A DNA stretch of 42,472 nucleotides from SAR202 cluster bacterium bin16 (GCA_002238425.1 MPMJ01000026.1:1-42472); one strand, 5' to 3'; shown: positions 33,179-41,475, numbered from the stretch's first letter. Translations and numbers: made by a program. Notes: a model not told the origin generated them from the sequence alone.

Positions 33179-34171
33179 CTACTGGTCCATCGTGTTCTTG
33201 GCGAACACGTCCTCCAGGTTCGCGAGCTTCGGCGTGAGTCCCTGCTCGAACGAGTACTGCGCCGCCGTCTCGAGCACCAGCCGGTTCGCACGGATGCCGT
33301 GCTGCACCAGCGGCTGCTTGAGCGCTGCGCCGCCCTCCGCGTTCACGAGGCCGGTCTCGACGTAGTAGTCGACGTGGTCGGCACGCTCGCGGTTGCAGAT
33401 GTCGTTCGCCCGGTTGAACGCCTTCATCAGGTTCAGCAGCACCCACGGGTGGTCCTCAGCGATCTCCCGCTTCACGACCATGCCGTGGTTGATGGGGTAG
33501 AGGCCCGTCTTCTCGTAGAAGCGAATGCCTTCGGCCCGCGCGTCCGGGAACAGCGGCGCGATGTCCGGGTGGCTCCAGAGGTCGGCGGTGCTGCGGTCGA
33601 TGAGGTTGGGGTCGACGATGTACAGAAGCGTCGCATCCAACTCGCCGGAGAGCATCATCGAGCCGATATTCTTCTCCAGCGGGATCTGGTTGACTGTGAC
33701 GCCTTCCGGGGGCTTGAAGCCGGTGGAGCCGCCGTGGCTCTGCTCCGGCACGCGCTCCATGAAGAATTCCATGTCCTTCGGCTCAACGCCGAACTCGTGC
33801 TGAAGCACGCCGCGCGTCCACAGCGCCGCGGTCTGCTGGTACTCCGGCACGCCCACGCGCTTGCCCTTCAGGTCTGCCGGCGACTGGATGCCGGAGTCCT
33901 TGCGGATGAGCACGCCGGTGTGGAAGAACCGGCGCGTCGTGAAGACCGGCAGGCCCACCCAGCGATCGTCCCCTGCCGCCATCGCCATGATGAGCGACGA
34001 GAACGACATCTCCGAGACGTCGAAGTCGCCGAACTTCAACTGGCGCCAGAAGAGTTCCGACGCGTGCACCGGGCTCGGGATGAGCTCGATGCCGTCCGGC
34101 TTGATTCGGCCGTCGTGGATCGCCCACGTCCTGGGGTTGGATGCCATGCCTATGCTGAGCTGAATGTCCAT
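33179..34171 (-). CDS. 4,5-dihydroxyphthalate decarboxylase-like protein (periplasmic-binding-protein fold)
   Basis: 330 residues from ATG 34171, with GGAGGAGG upstream. The sequence 'LSIGMASNPRTWAIHDGRIK', 'ELFWRQLKFGDFDVSEMSFS', 'DLKGKRVGVPEYQQTAALW' and 'INHGMVVKREIAEDHPWVL' matches the 4,5-dihydroxyphthalate decarboxylase family, whose fold resembles substrate-binding proteins. It has no signal peptide, so it is more likely an enzyme than a transport protein. The family member in phthalate degradation turns 4,5-dihydroxyphthalate into protocatechuate. Next to a Rieske oxygenase this is a coherent pair, although homologs with other roles exist. Confidence 0.85.
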   Translation of the reverse strand: MDIQLSIGMASNPRTWAIHDGRIKPDGIELIPSPVHASELFWRQLKFGDFDVSEMSFSSLIMAMAAGDDRWVGLPVFTTRRFFHTGVLIRKDSGIQSPADLKGKRVGVPEYQQTAALWTRGVLQHEFGVEPKDMEFFMERVPEQSHGGSTGFKPPEGVTVNQIPLEKNIGSMMLSGELDATLLYIVDPNLIDRSTADLWSHPDIAPLFPDARAEGIRFYEKTGLYPINHGMVVKREIAEDHPWVLLNLMKAFNRANDICNRERADHVDYYVETGLVNAEGGAALKQPLVQHGIRANRLVLETAAQYSFEQGLTPKLANLEDVFAKNTMDQ

Positions 34172-34203
34172 CTGTTCTGTGCCTCCTCCGGCTGATTGCT
34201 GGC

Positions 34204-35253
34204 CTACAGGCCTGATATGAACTGCTCTTCCTCGTCCCACTTACCTACGTTGGAGCGCCACACCATGTCGAGACGCGCCATGTCTTCTTCGCTGAGCGGC
34301 GCTGCTCCGGAGCAGTCTGCCGCTTCCTCCAGGTGCGACATCTCCGAGAAGCCGCCGAGCACCGTCGTGATCGCGTCGTCCTGCAGGATGAAGCGGTAGG
34401 CGGCCTGTGAGAGCGTCTGTCCCGGACGCGAAAGGAACGCGAACGGCATCGCGCGCTGCACCATGGCCTGGTACATATCCGCGTTGCGCGTCAACCCGCC
34501 TCCCGCGAGCGCGTGCCTGCCGCCTCCGCTCACTGCGTGGTCCGTCAGCACCCCGCCTGCGAGCGGACGTATCACTGCCGTCCCTATCCCCAGCTCCTGC
34601 GCACGCCGCAGGAACTGACCGTAGTCGTGCTGCACGTCCAGGCCGTCCGGCGTCGCAAGGCCTGCGGTCGGGTTCAGCAGGTCGTACCACACGTTGAGCA
34701 TGTGGAACTCACCTGTCTCCATGAGCGCCATCACCGCGTCGGCGTTCGCGTCCTCGTTGGCGAAGCCGAAGAAGCGCGTCTTGCCAGCGCGGCGAAGCCG
34801 TTCCATCCCTTCGAGCGCGCCGCCGGGGCCGAGGTAGTCGTCCAGCCCCAGGTGCAACCAGCCGGGAACGGTGGTGTCGGTCTCGATGCTCGGAGGGTTG
34901 TGGATCTGGAGCACGTCCACATAGTCGACCTGCAGGCGCTCCAGCGACTCATCCAACGATTCCACGACGGCGTCCGCGATGTGGTCGAGCTCGTCGGGCA
35001 TGATCTCGATCTTCGTGGCAAGGATGGGCCGGAAGCCGATCTCGCGCATCGCCTTGCCGATGTTCGTCTCGGCGAGGCCCTTGCCGTAGTCGGGGGAGGT
35101 GTCGAAGTAGTTGATGCCGAGTTCGAGCGCGCGCTCGATAGCCTGGAGTTGCTCCTTCGGTTCGCCCTTCACGAGCAGGCCCGCGTTGTCGCCCGAGCCG
35201 AAACCGACCTCCGAGACCCGGATGCCGGTAGCCCCCATCATGCGGTATCGCAA
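34204..35253 (-). CDS. Aldo/keto reductase
   Basis: 349 residues from a TTG start with an ideal GGAGGTGA site five bases upstream. The catalytic tetrad is visible: Asp and Tyr in 'YFDTSPDYGKG', Lys in 'LATKIE', His in 'LQIHNPPS'. It uses NAD(P)H to reduce a carbonyl or works in the reverse direction. It is the first gene of the operon with the decarboxylase-like and Rieske genes (32 bp to the next). It may oxidise a dihydrodiol or reduce an aldehyde, which is inference. Confidence 0.92.
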   Translation of the reverse strand: MRYRMMGATGIRVSEVGFGSGDNAGLLVKGEPKEQLQAIERALELGINYFDTSPDYGKGLAETNIGKAMREIGFRPILATKIEIMPDELDHIADAVVESLDESLERLQVDYVDVLQIHNPPSIETDTTVPGWLHLGLDDYLGPGGALEGMERLRRAGKTRFFGFANEDANADAVMALMETGEFHMLNVWYDLLNPTAGLATPDGLDVQHDYGQFLRRAQELGIGTAVIRPLAGGVLTDHAVSGGGRHALAGGGLTRNADMYQAMVQRAMPFAFLSRPGQTLSQAAYRFILQDDAITTVLGGFSEMSHLEEAADCSGAAPLSEEDMARLDMVWRSNVGKWDEEEQFISGL

Positions 35254-35414
35254 GTCTCACCTCCGAAGCCGCGGCTCGGAGGCCGTTCGGCGGCGCTATC
35301 TAACGCTGTCGCGCGAGTGTGTGTCAAGCCGCGAGGCGGATGAAGGAGACGATGCAGCAACCTCGCTACCCTGTCCATTGACAAGCGACACTTGACATGC
35401 AATCTTCTATCGCG

Positions 35415-35693
35415 ATGATTCTGTCGTTCAGGCATCGTGGGCTGAGGGCGCTCTACAACGGTCGTGGTGCCCAGCGAGTGGCTCCGGAGCATGTCCGCAA
35501 GCTGACTCGCATCCTTGCAGTGCTTGACCGAAGCAATACGCCGCAGGACGTGAATCTCCCAGGGTTTCGGCTGCACCAACTGACAGGTCAACTCGCTGGC
35601 CACTACGGTGTCTCCGTGTCGGGAAATTGGCGAGTGACCTTCAGGTTCGAAGGCGGACACGTGCTTGACGTTGATTACGTGGACTACCACTGA
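35415..35693 (+). CDS. higB: HigB-type toxin (RelE superfamily)
   Basis: 92 residues from ATG 35415, which matches the usual HigB start 'M-I-x-S-F-R-H-x-G-L'. 'PGFRLHQLTGQLAGHYGVSV' and 'NWRVTFRFEGGHVLDVDYVDYH' are the core of HigB-type ribosome-dependent mRNA interferases. The toxin gene precedes the antitoxin, the inverted order characteristic of higBA. A second possible start lies at 35397. TTGACA (35378-35383) with a weak AATCTT 17 bp on may be the promoter. Confidence 0.92.
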   Translation: MILSFRHRGLRALYNGRGAQRVAPEHVRKLTRILAVLDRSNTPQDVNLPGFRLHQLTGQLAGHYGVSVSGNWRVTFRFEGGHVLDVDYVDYH

Positions 35694-35705
35694 GGAGATG
35701 TGACA

Positions 35706-35993
35706 ATGGGCATGCACAACCCTCCCCATCCGGGTGAAATCATCAGGTATGAGTGTCTTGAACCTCTGGGCTTGACGGTAACGCGGGCGGCACAGGGGTT
35801 GGGAGTAACCCGTCAGGCGCTGTCGGACCTGGTGAACGAGAAGGCCGGCGTGTCAGTGGAGATGGCCATTCGGCTCTCCAAGGCGTTCGGCTCGTCACCG
35901 GAGACCTGGCTTGGCCTGCAGACGGCCTACGACCTCTGGCAGGCGCGGGAGCGTGTTTCGAAGATCGAAGTGACGCCGTTCAGCGCGGCATAG
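35706..35993 (+). CDS. higA: HigA-type antitoxin (XRE family)
   Basis: 95 residues from ATG 35706, chosen for the GAGGAG eight bases upstream; the GTG at 35700 is too close to it. 'HNPPHPGEIIRYE' is the typical HigA opening. The helix-turn-helix is 'VTRAAQGLGVTRQALSDLVN', followed by 'GVSVEMAIRLSKAFGSSPETWL'. It should bind HigB and repress the operon. It follows higB by 12 bp and is convergent with the next gene, three bases away. Confidence 0.95.
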   Translation: MGMHNPPHPGEIIRYECLEPLGLTVTRAAQGLGVTRQALSDLVNEKAGVSVEMAIRLSKAFGSSPETWLGLQTAYDLWQARERVSKIEVTPFSAA

Positions 35994-35996
35994 CCC

Positions 35997-37037
35997 CTAC
36001 CCGTCGACCAGCCGCAGCGACGCGGCGGACGGCGTGACGTCGCCTGACTCGACGCGGTGCACGAGCGCGGTGACGGCGTCGCAGTACGGCGTTGCGATGC
36101 CGTGCGCCGTGCCCTTCTGCGAAACGAGGCCGCTGAAGTAGTCCACCTCGGTTTTCCGTCCGCGCCGCACGTCCTGGTACATGGAGGTCATCGCTCCAGG
36201 CCCGACGTTCGCTGCGCGCGCCTCCAGCCCGCGCTCGACCGTGTCCGACTCCCCCGCCGCGTTGGCGTACACGTCCGCCGCGTCGTAGTCGCCCATGATG
36301 CGCGCGAGCGGATGCCCCTCCGCCTCGGCCACGCGCATCGTCTCCGCCGCCAGCCGCACCGCGATGCGCCGGGCGTCCGCGTTCGCCAGCAGCTCCGCCG
36401 ACCGCAGCCCGCCGACCGCCGACACGGGGTTGAGCATCGTGTTGTTCACCATCTTGGACCAGCGCTCGTGCAGCAGGTCGTCGACCGGTTCAGCGGGCCA
36501 GACGTTCGCGAGCACGTCCGCAACCCGGCGGGCGTTCGCTCCCGCGGGCACGCCGTATTCGCCCACGTACACGCCCGGAAGAGTCGCAGCGGCAGATGCT
36601 CGGCTGACCGACCCCGCTGCCTGTACACGCCCCGGTTCCAGGAACGAGCCGTTGACAAGGATGACGCCGCCCACCGTCCGCTCCGCGCCGACCTCCGGCG
36701 CTATCCACTCCTCGTTGATGCTGTTCTGCATCGAGATGAGGAGTCCGTCGTTCGCCAGCCACGGCTTGACGACCGCCAGTGCCTCCATCGTGTCGTACGA
36801 CTTCACGCAGAGGAAGAGCAGCGAGACCTCTTCAGCCAACTCGTGCGGAGCGATCGCGACCGGCGTGGCGTGCTCCTCGCCGCCGCCCTCCGTCTGCATC
36901 GTCAGGCCTCGCGCCTGGATCGCCTCCCGCTGCGCGTCCCACGGCTCGACCACGAGCGGGTCGAGTCCCGCGTTCGCGAGGCGCACCGCGATCTGCCCGC
37001 CGATGGCTCCCGCACCGTAGACGACAAGGCGGCTCAC
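35997..37037 (-). CDS. Ketopantoate reductase-like protein (2-dehydropantoate 2-reductase family)
   Basis: 346 residues from a GTG start that overlaps the stop of the preceding gene (GTGA). 'LVVYGAGAIGGQIAVRLANA' is the N-terminal NADP-binding motif, 'CVKSYDT' the conserved lysine segment, and 'RWSKMVNNTMLNPVSA' with 'KTEVDYFSG' the catalytic Lys and Glu/Asp regions. The classic enzyme reduces ketopantoate for coenzyme A synthesis. Coupling to a TPP-dependent decarboxylase rather than panB or panC suggests a related 2-oxoacid substrate in a catabolic route. Confidence 0.88.
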   Translation of the reverse strand: MSRLVVYGAGAIGGQIAVRLANAGLDPLVVEPWDAQREAIQARGLTMQTEGGGEEHATPVAIAPHELAEEVSLLFLCVKSYDTMEALAVVKPWLANDGLLISMQNSINEEWIAPEVGAERTVGGVILVNGSFLEPGRVQAAGSVSRASAAATLPGVYVGEYGVPAGANARRVADVLANVWPAEPVDDLLHERWSKMVNNTMLNPVSAVGGLRSAELLANADARRIAVRLAAETMRVAEAEGHPLARIMGDYDAADVYANAAGESDTVERGLEARAANVGPGAMTSMYQDVRRGRKTEVDYFSGLVSQKGTAHGIATPYCDAVTALVHRVESGDVTPSAASLRLVDG

Positions 37038-38710
37038 AGCCCACCCCCGAACTTGCGGCTGTTCACGACAGCCTGCGCACGCGGGCTGATCTGGCTCTGC
37101 ACGCGGATGTTCAGCAGCGCCGGGCCGTCCACTTCGAGCGCACGGTCGAGCGCAGGCCCGAGCTCTTCAGGGTGCTCGACCAGTTCGGCGTACGCGCCCA
37201 GCCCCTGCGCGACGAGGTCGTAGCGCGAGGGCACGAGGTCGGTGATGACGGCCTTGCCGTACAACCCGACCTGAAGGTTCTTGTCGATGCCCCACGCCGC
37301 GTCGTTCCCTACGAGGAAGACCACCTTGAGCCCGTGGCGCACCGCGGTGTCGACTTCCATCGCGTTGAACCCGAACGCGCCGTCGCCGGTGATGCAGAAC
37401 ACGCGCGACTCCGGCTTCGCGATCTTCGCGGCGATGGACATGGGGACCGCCTGCCCCAGCATGCCGAGGTTCGGCAGGTAGTACCACGAGCACGGCGCGA
37501 GCGCGGGCAGGTAAGCCCGGCCGTAGTACGCATAGTCGCCGCCATCGAACACGAGCACGTCGCCGCGCTGCAGCCGCTGCGCCAGCGTGTGGTGCACGAA
37601 CATCGAGCGCAGCGGGACCTCGTCCGTCACGTACTGTTCCAGGTACACCTTGTGCTCCGCGACCGCCGTTCGGAAGCGCTCCACCCACGGGCGCTCAGGC
37701 CAGTCGCCCTTCGCGGCCTCGTCCGCCAATTGCGCCGCGATGGGGCCAACGTCCCCTATGAGCGCGAGGTCGACGCCACGGTTGCGTCCTGCCTGCGTCG
37801 CCTCCGGCTCGACCTGGATGACCGTCGCGTCGTTCGGGATGACGGGCCCGAACCCGAACCCGATAGTGAAGTCGAGCAGCTTGCCCAGGAAGAGGACGGC
37901 ATCCGCCTCCCGCACGAGGTTCGCGGCGGTGTGCTGGCTCAGGTCGAAGAAGCCGAAGCAGTACGGGTGGTCGTCCGGCACGATGCCGCGCGCTGCCTCC
38001 TCCGTCAGGAACGGAATCTTCGTCGTCTCGATGAGCCGCTCGTAGATGTGGCCCCAGTCGCCATAGGCCGCGGGCGTGCTCGCGATGATGATTGGGCGCT
38101 CTGCGTTGCGCAGCAGGCTCACCGCCTCCTCGATCGCCCCGGGCGATGCAACGATGGGCTGCGTGCGCCGGTACGACTCCGCACCGAAGTAACGCACCTC
38201 CTCTTCCTCGACGACAGCGCTCTGCACGTCGACCGGCACGGTCAGGTGCGCGGGGCCGCGCCTGCCCTCGAACGCGGCCCGAATGGCAGTGGAGATGAGG
38301 TCGGGGATACGGCGCGGGTCGTGGGCGAGCCACGCGCCCTTGGTGACGGTGCGCGCGATGCCGACCTGGTCTATCTCCTGCATGATGCCGCGGTGGTAGT
38401 TCCGCAGATCGGAGGAGCCCGCTATGTTCAGGATGGGGCTCTCTGTGGACTGCGCGTTGATGAGGCCGGGGAGCGCATTCGCGTGTCCCGGAGTCGTGAC
38501 CGCGACGACGCCCAGCCTGCCGGTCATGCGCGACCACGACTCCGCCATGTGCACCGCGGCCTGCTCGTGGCGGCAGTCGATGAGCCGGAAGTCCTCGTCG
38601 TACAGCACGTCCAGCAGAGGAAGGATGTGGTCGCCCGCTAGGGTGAAGATCGTGTCTACGCCTTCCTCACGCAACGCCCGCGTGATGATCTGCGCTCCGC
38701 TAACCGGCAT
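37034..38710 (-). CDS. Thiamine-diphosphate-dependent enzyme (acetolactate synthase-like)
   Basis: 558 residues from ATG 38710; the extension to 38902 is a shadow across a repeat. The N-terminal domain has the catalytic Glu in 'CRHEQAAVHMAESW'. The C-terminal ThDP motif is GDG...N: 'CITGDGAFGFNAMEVDT' with 'VGNDAAW'. It belongs to the acetolactate synthase/benzoylformate decarboxylase/oxalyl-CoA decarboxylase group, which cleave or join 2-oxoacids. The coupled reductase gene suggests that its product or substrate is a 2-oxo acid. I cannot choose a specific activity. Confidence 0.9.
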   Translation of the reverse strand: MPVSGAQIITRALREEGVDTIFTLAGDHILPLLDVLYDEDFRLIDCRHEQAAVHMAESWSRMTGRLGVVAVTTPGHANALPGLINAQSTESPILNIAGSSDLRNYHRGIMQEIDQVGIARTVTKGAWLAHDPRRIPDLISTAIRAAFEGRRGPAHLTVPVDVQSAVVEEEEVRYFGAESYRRTQPIVASPGAIEEAVSLLRNAERPIIIASTPAAYGDWGHIYERLIETTKIPFLTEEAARGIVPDDHPYCFGFFDLSQHTAANLVREADAVLFLGKLLDFTIGFGFGPVIPNDATVIQVEPEATQAGRNRGVDLALIGDVGPIAAQLADEAAKGDWPERPWVERFRTAVAEHKVYLEQYVTDEVPLRSMFVHHTLAQRLQRGDVLVFDGGDYAYYGRAYLPALAPCSWYYLPNLGMLGQAVPMSIAAKIAKPESRVFCITGDGAFGFNAMEVDTAVRHGLKVVFLVGNDAAWGIDKNLQVGLYGKAVITDLVPSRYDLVAQGLGAYAELVEHPEELGPALDRALEVDGPALLNIRVQSQISPRAQAVVNSRKFGGGL

Positions 38711-38775
38711 GCGTGTCCGCTCCGTGCTCCGAGGATGGGGCGATGCTAGCACACGCCAGAACCGGCGCGGCGGGC

Positions 38776-38869
38776 TGTCATTCCGAGCGGAGCCGAGGAA
38801 TCTCTCAGGCGAGCGCTCCTTTCGCACGGACGCACGCCGAGAGATGTTTCGACTGCGCTCAACATGACA
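38776..38869. repeat. 94-bp MITE-like palindromic element
   Basis: The ends TGTCATTCCGAGCGGAGCCG... (38776-38806) and the complement of 38839-38869 (TGTCATGTTGAGCGCAGTCG...) form an imperfect 31-bp inverted repeat, both ending in ATCTCTC. It matches the widespread 'TGTCATTCCGAGCG' dispersed repeat type. It sits between divergent genes and has no coding capacity. Confidence 0.75.
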
Positions 38870-38919
38870 AGAAAGCGGCGCGCTTGCGCCCACGCCTCCC
38901 ACCCGCGAAACTCCCCGTC

Positions 38920-39267
38920 ATGGCGCTTGCAGACGAACAGTGCGTGGAGTTGAACGCGGAGTCGACGCTCGCGACGGCCGACGAGGCCGCCGCGATGCTG
39001 GCCGGCCTGCCGGAGTGGAGCGTCGCGAACGAGAACGGCATCGACCAGCTCGTGCGCACCTTCCGATTCAGGACGTTCGTTCAGGCCCTCGCGTTCACGA
39101 ACGCGGTCGGCGGGGCGGCGGAGGAGCAGGGCCACCACCCGCGCATCGTCACCGAGTACGGACGGGTGACAGTGTCGTGGTGGACGCACTTCCTCGGAGA
39201 CCTGCACCGCAACGACTTCATCATGGCCGCGCGGACGGACGCGCTGGCGCAGGAGATAGCGAGGTAA
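38920..39267 (+). CDS. phhB: Pterin-4a-carbinolamine dehydratase
   Basis: 115 residues from ATG 38920. The signature is 'EEQGHHPRIVTEYGRVTVSW' followed by W-T-H, matching the [ED]-HHP...V...TH motif with the paired His residues that dehydrate 4a-hydroxy-tetrahydropterin. In many bacteria without phenylalanine hydroxylase it acts in pterin recycling or as a regulator. The frame extends to 38713 through the MITE, which I exclude. No strong ribosome-binding site is visible. The VOC gene follows three bases later. Confidence 0.9.
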   Translation: MALADEQCVELNAESTLATADEAAAMLAGLPEWSVANENGIDQLVRTFRFRTFVQALAFTNAVGGAAEEQGHHPRIVTEYGRVTVSWWTHFLGDLHRNDFIMAARTDALAQEIAR

Positions 39268-39270
39268 CGC

Positions 39271-39642
39271 ATGGGCAGACCGGTCCACTTCGAGATACTC
39301 GGCGACGACCCAGGGAAGCTGGCCGAGTTCTACAGCAACGTCCTCGGCTGGGAGTTCCAGTCGTGGTCGGGCTCCGAGGAATTCCAGCAGGAGTACTGGC
39401 TCGCCACGACCGGCCCGCAGGAGCAGGCCGGCATCGACGGCGCCATCATGAAACGTCACTTCCCGCAGCCCGTCATCAACACGACGCTGGTCGACTCGTT
39501 GGACGAGACGCTGGCGAAGGTGACGGAGGCGGGCGGCAAGCTCGTCTTCGGCCCGAACGAGATCCCGTACGTCGGCACGCACGCCTACTGCGAGGACCCG
39601 GAAGGCAACCTCTTCGGCGTCATCGAGGAGCCAAAGACGTAG
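39271..39642 (+). CDS. VOC-family protein (glyoxalase/extradiol dioxygenase fold)
   Basis: 123 residues. 'VHFEILGDDPGKLAEFYSNV' and 'THAYCEDPEGNLFGVIE' are the two ends of the beta-alpha-beta-beta-beta unit. H6 and the final Glu of 'GVIEEP' are in the usual metal-ligand positions. Substrate unknown. Three bases after the pterin dehydratase and seven before the GNAT gene, so probably one operon. Confidence 0.88.
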   Translation: MGRPVHFEILGDDPGKLAEFYSNVLGWEFQSWSGSEEFQQEYWLATTGPQEQAGIDGAIMKRHFPQPVINTTLVDSLDETLAKVTEAGGKLVFGPNEIPYVGTHAYCEDPEGNLFGVIEEPKT

Positions 39643-39649
39643 GCCTGGC

Positions 39650-40183
39650 ATGGTATTGCCCCTCGCCGCCGACTGGTCGGACGTGGTCATCCGGCGCCTC
39701 CGGGCGACCGACGACGTCGCGAACTGGACGTGCGGGGACGACCCGTGGGCACGGGAAGTGGCCGACTATCTCATCGAGGACGCCTTGAATCAGATGCAGT
39801 TGGGCATGGCGGTCACGCTGGTCTTCGAGCACGACAGCCGCCTTGCCGGTTTCTGCAGCATCCTCGGCAATTCCCTCCGCACCGAAGATGAGCCCTCGAC
39901 CGCCAACCTCAACCTAGGCTACAGCGAGGCCCCTTGTCTCCAGATTGGACGATTCGGGGTCCACAGCGACTACCAAGGAAGCGGCTTGAGCCGATACATG
40001 ATGCGCTGGGTACGGGCATATGCACGGGAAGTTGACGTGGGATTCCGATTCCTGTCCCTCCACGTCCGCAACGACAACAGGCCCGGACGGCGCTTCTGGG
40101 TAAGGGAGGGGTTCAAGCAAGTCTCCCGCAGAAGCGGTAGCCGCTATCAATTCATGGTTTATGACCTGTATCAGGACGAGTAG
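39650..40183 (+). CDS. GNAT-family N-acetyltransferase
   Basis: 177 residues. Motif A, the acetyl-CoA pyrophosphate loop, is 'IGRFGVHSDYQGSGLSRYMM' (R/Q-x-x-G-x-G/A pattern as Q-G-S-G-L). Motif B follows as 'LHVRNDNRPGRRFWVREGF'. The acceptor is unknown. Its stop codon directly abuts the stop of a convergent 48-residue ORF. Confidence 0.85.
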   Translation: MVLPLAADWSDVVIRRLRATDDVANWTCGDDPWAREVADYLIEDALNQMQLGMAVTLVFEHDSRLAGFCSILGNSLRTEDEPSTANLNLGYSEAPCLQIGRFGVHSDYQGSGLSRYMMRWVRAYAREVDVGFRFLSLHVRNDNRPGRRFWVREGFKQVSRRSGSRYQFMVYDLYQDE

Positions 40184-40330
40184 CTACCGTGAAGGCCACT
40201 TGAAAGTCTTCATGCTTTCTTCGTGCTCCTTCTCCTTGGCAGGAGAAGGCTTGGCGTTAGCGAGGTAGCGCCTGAACCACTTGGCGGCTTCCCCCGTCAG
40301 TATCGGATTTGCCGGGATGGGCTTAGCCAT
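40184..40330 (-). CDS. Small basic protein, 48 residues
   Basis: Starts at ATG 40330 with AGGAG upstream and reads 'MAKPIPANPILTGEAAKWFR' and on to 'KTFKWPSR'. Short proteins opening with a Pro-rich 'KPIxPxPxLxG..A..F' pattern are familiar to me in bacteria and archaea, but I cannot assign a function; some act beside toxin-like genes. It has its own near-perfect promoter (40360-40368). The stop is adjacent to that of the convergent GNAT gene. Confidence 0.72.
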   Translation of the reverse strand: MAKPIPANPILTGEAAKWFRRYLANAKPSPAKEKEHEESMKTFKWPSR

Positions 40331-40359
40331 TGCTCCGCTCCTTTACAAACAGTGCGCCC

Positions 40360-40368
40360 ATTATACCA
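40360..40368 (-). promoter_or_regulatory. Extended -10 promoter of the 48-residue ORF
   Basis: On the minus strand TGGTATAAT combines the extended TGn element with a consensus TATAAT, 30 bp before the start codon. The -35 region is poor, as is common for extended -10 promoters. Confidence 0.65.
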
Positions 40369-40380
40369 GCCTCCCTCCTC

Positions 40381-41475
40381 CTACAGACCGTAGAGCGCCA
40401 CCGAGTTGTCCACGAGGACTTTGCGCTTCGACTCCTCACTGACCGTGGTGAGGTTGCGGAACGTCTCGATGGCATCGACCTCGCTGGACGTGTCCGTGTG
40501 GCCGTAGTCCGTACCGATGACGATGTTCTCGTCGCCGACGTAGTCGAACACGTACTGGAAGTCGTCGTCGGTCTGGGCGGAGACGTAGATGTTGTATTCC
40601 TTGAACGGGTTGTCCGGGTAGTACCAGCCGGACTGCTTCGCGCGGCGCGACGTCTCGTGGATGATCCACGGCACCCACTGGCAGGACGACTCGATGAAGC
40701 CCCAGCGCAGTTCGGGGTAGCGCTTGGGGATGTCGCTCAGGATGAGGCCGTTGCAGGCGTGGATGGTCGGCATGCGGAACGTCGGCAGGCCGCCGCTGGG
40801 GTCGTATGCGGAGGCGATGGCGCTCACGTAGGCCTCGTTGGCGTTCGCGATGTGGATGGTCATAGAGAGGTCGTGCTCCTGCGCGGCCTCGAAGTACGGG
40901 AAGAAGTAGGGGTCGGTCATGAAGCGGTGGCCTTCGAAGGGCTTCATCACCACGCCCACCGCGCCGTTCTCCTTCACCCACGGCATCATGTCGATGGCGG
41001 CGTCGAGGTCTGTGAGCGGCAGGACGGCAGCCCAGCGCAGGCGTCCGTCGGACTTCTTCCAGGCCTCGGCCATCCAGCGGTTCCACGCCTTGCAGAGCGC
41101 GCGGTCCATCTCCGGGCGCTGCGTCACGTCGCGGATCCAGAGCGTGTTATGGAGTATCTGGATGTCTACGCCGAGCCGGTCCATGTGCGCGAGGCGCAGC
41201 GAGATGTCGTCGAGGGAGCGGGCCTCCTCGGCAGTGACGAGGTCGCGCCCTGCGCGCTCGGACATCGCCTTCAGCTCGCGTTCGACCGGCGACGCGGGCC
41301 GGAGCCCTGCGATGCGTCCGTCGATCACCCAGTAGCGGCTCGCGGGCCTCTCCGGGTTCGTGAAGAGGTACGGACGGAGGTGCTGGTCAGCCTCGTCGAG
41401 ATAGTCCCACGTCTGTTCGCTTTCGATGACGTGCGCGTCCGCGTCGATGGCCTGGTACTTCACCGCTGTGGTCAT
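40381..41475 (-). CDS. Amidohydrolase-2 family metal-dependent hydrolase (paralog 3)
   Basis: 364 residues from ATG 41475, with AAGGAG upstream; the longer frame lacks a site. 'AIDADAHVIESEQTWDYLDE' (D11, D13, H15, E18) and 'VIGTDYGHTDTSSEVDAI' near the end match the two other copies in the window. 'TIHIANANEAYV' supplies a mid-barrel His. It is closer to paralog 2 (start at 7821) than to paralog 1 by eye. Substrate unknown. Confidence 0.9.
   Translation of the reverse strand: MTTAVKYQAIDADAHVIESEQTWDYLDEADQHLRPYLFTNPERPASRYWVIDGRIAGLRPASPVERELKAMSERAGRDLVTAEEARSLDDISLRLAHMDRLGVDIQILHNTLWIRDVTQRPEMDRALCKAWNRWMAEAWKKSDGRLRWAAVLPLTDLDAAIDMMPWVKENGAVGVVMKPFEGHRFMTDPYFFPYFEAAQEHDLSMTIHIANANEAYVSAIASAYDPSGGLPTFRMPTIHACNGLILSDIPKRYPELRWGFIESSCQWVPWIIHETSRRAKQSGWYYPDNPFKEYNIYVSAQTDDDFQYVFDYVGDENIVIGTDYGHTDTSSEVDAIETFRNLTTVSEESKRKVLVDNSVALYGL

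Noticed and set aside
31851..33365. 504-codon plus-strand frame opposite the Rieske gene
   Set aside because: Shadow composition; Rieske and iron-site motifs are on the minus strand.
36779..38641. 620-codon plus-strand frame opposite the TPP enzyme and reductase
   Set aside because: Low-complexity Arg/Ala/Val/His composition and no motif; the minus strand encodes two recognisable enzymes.
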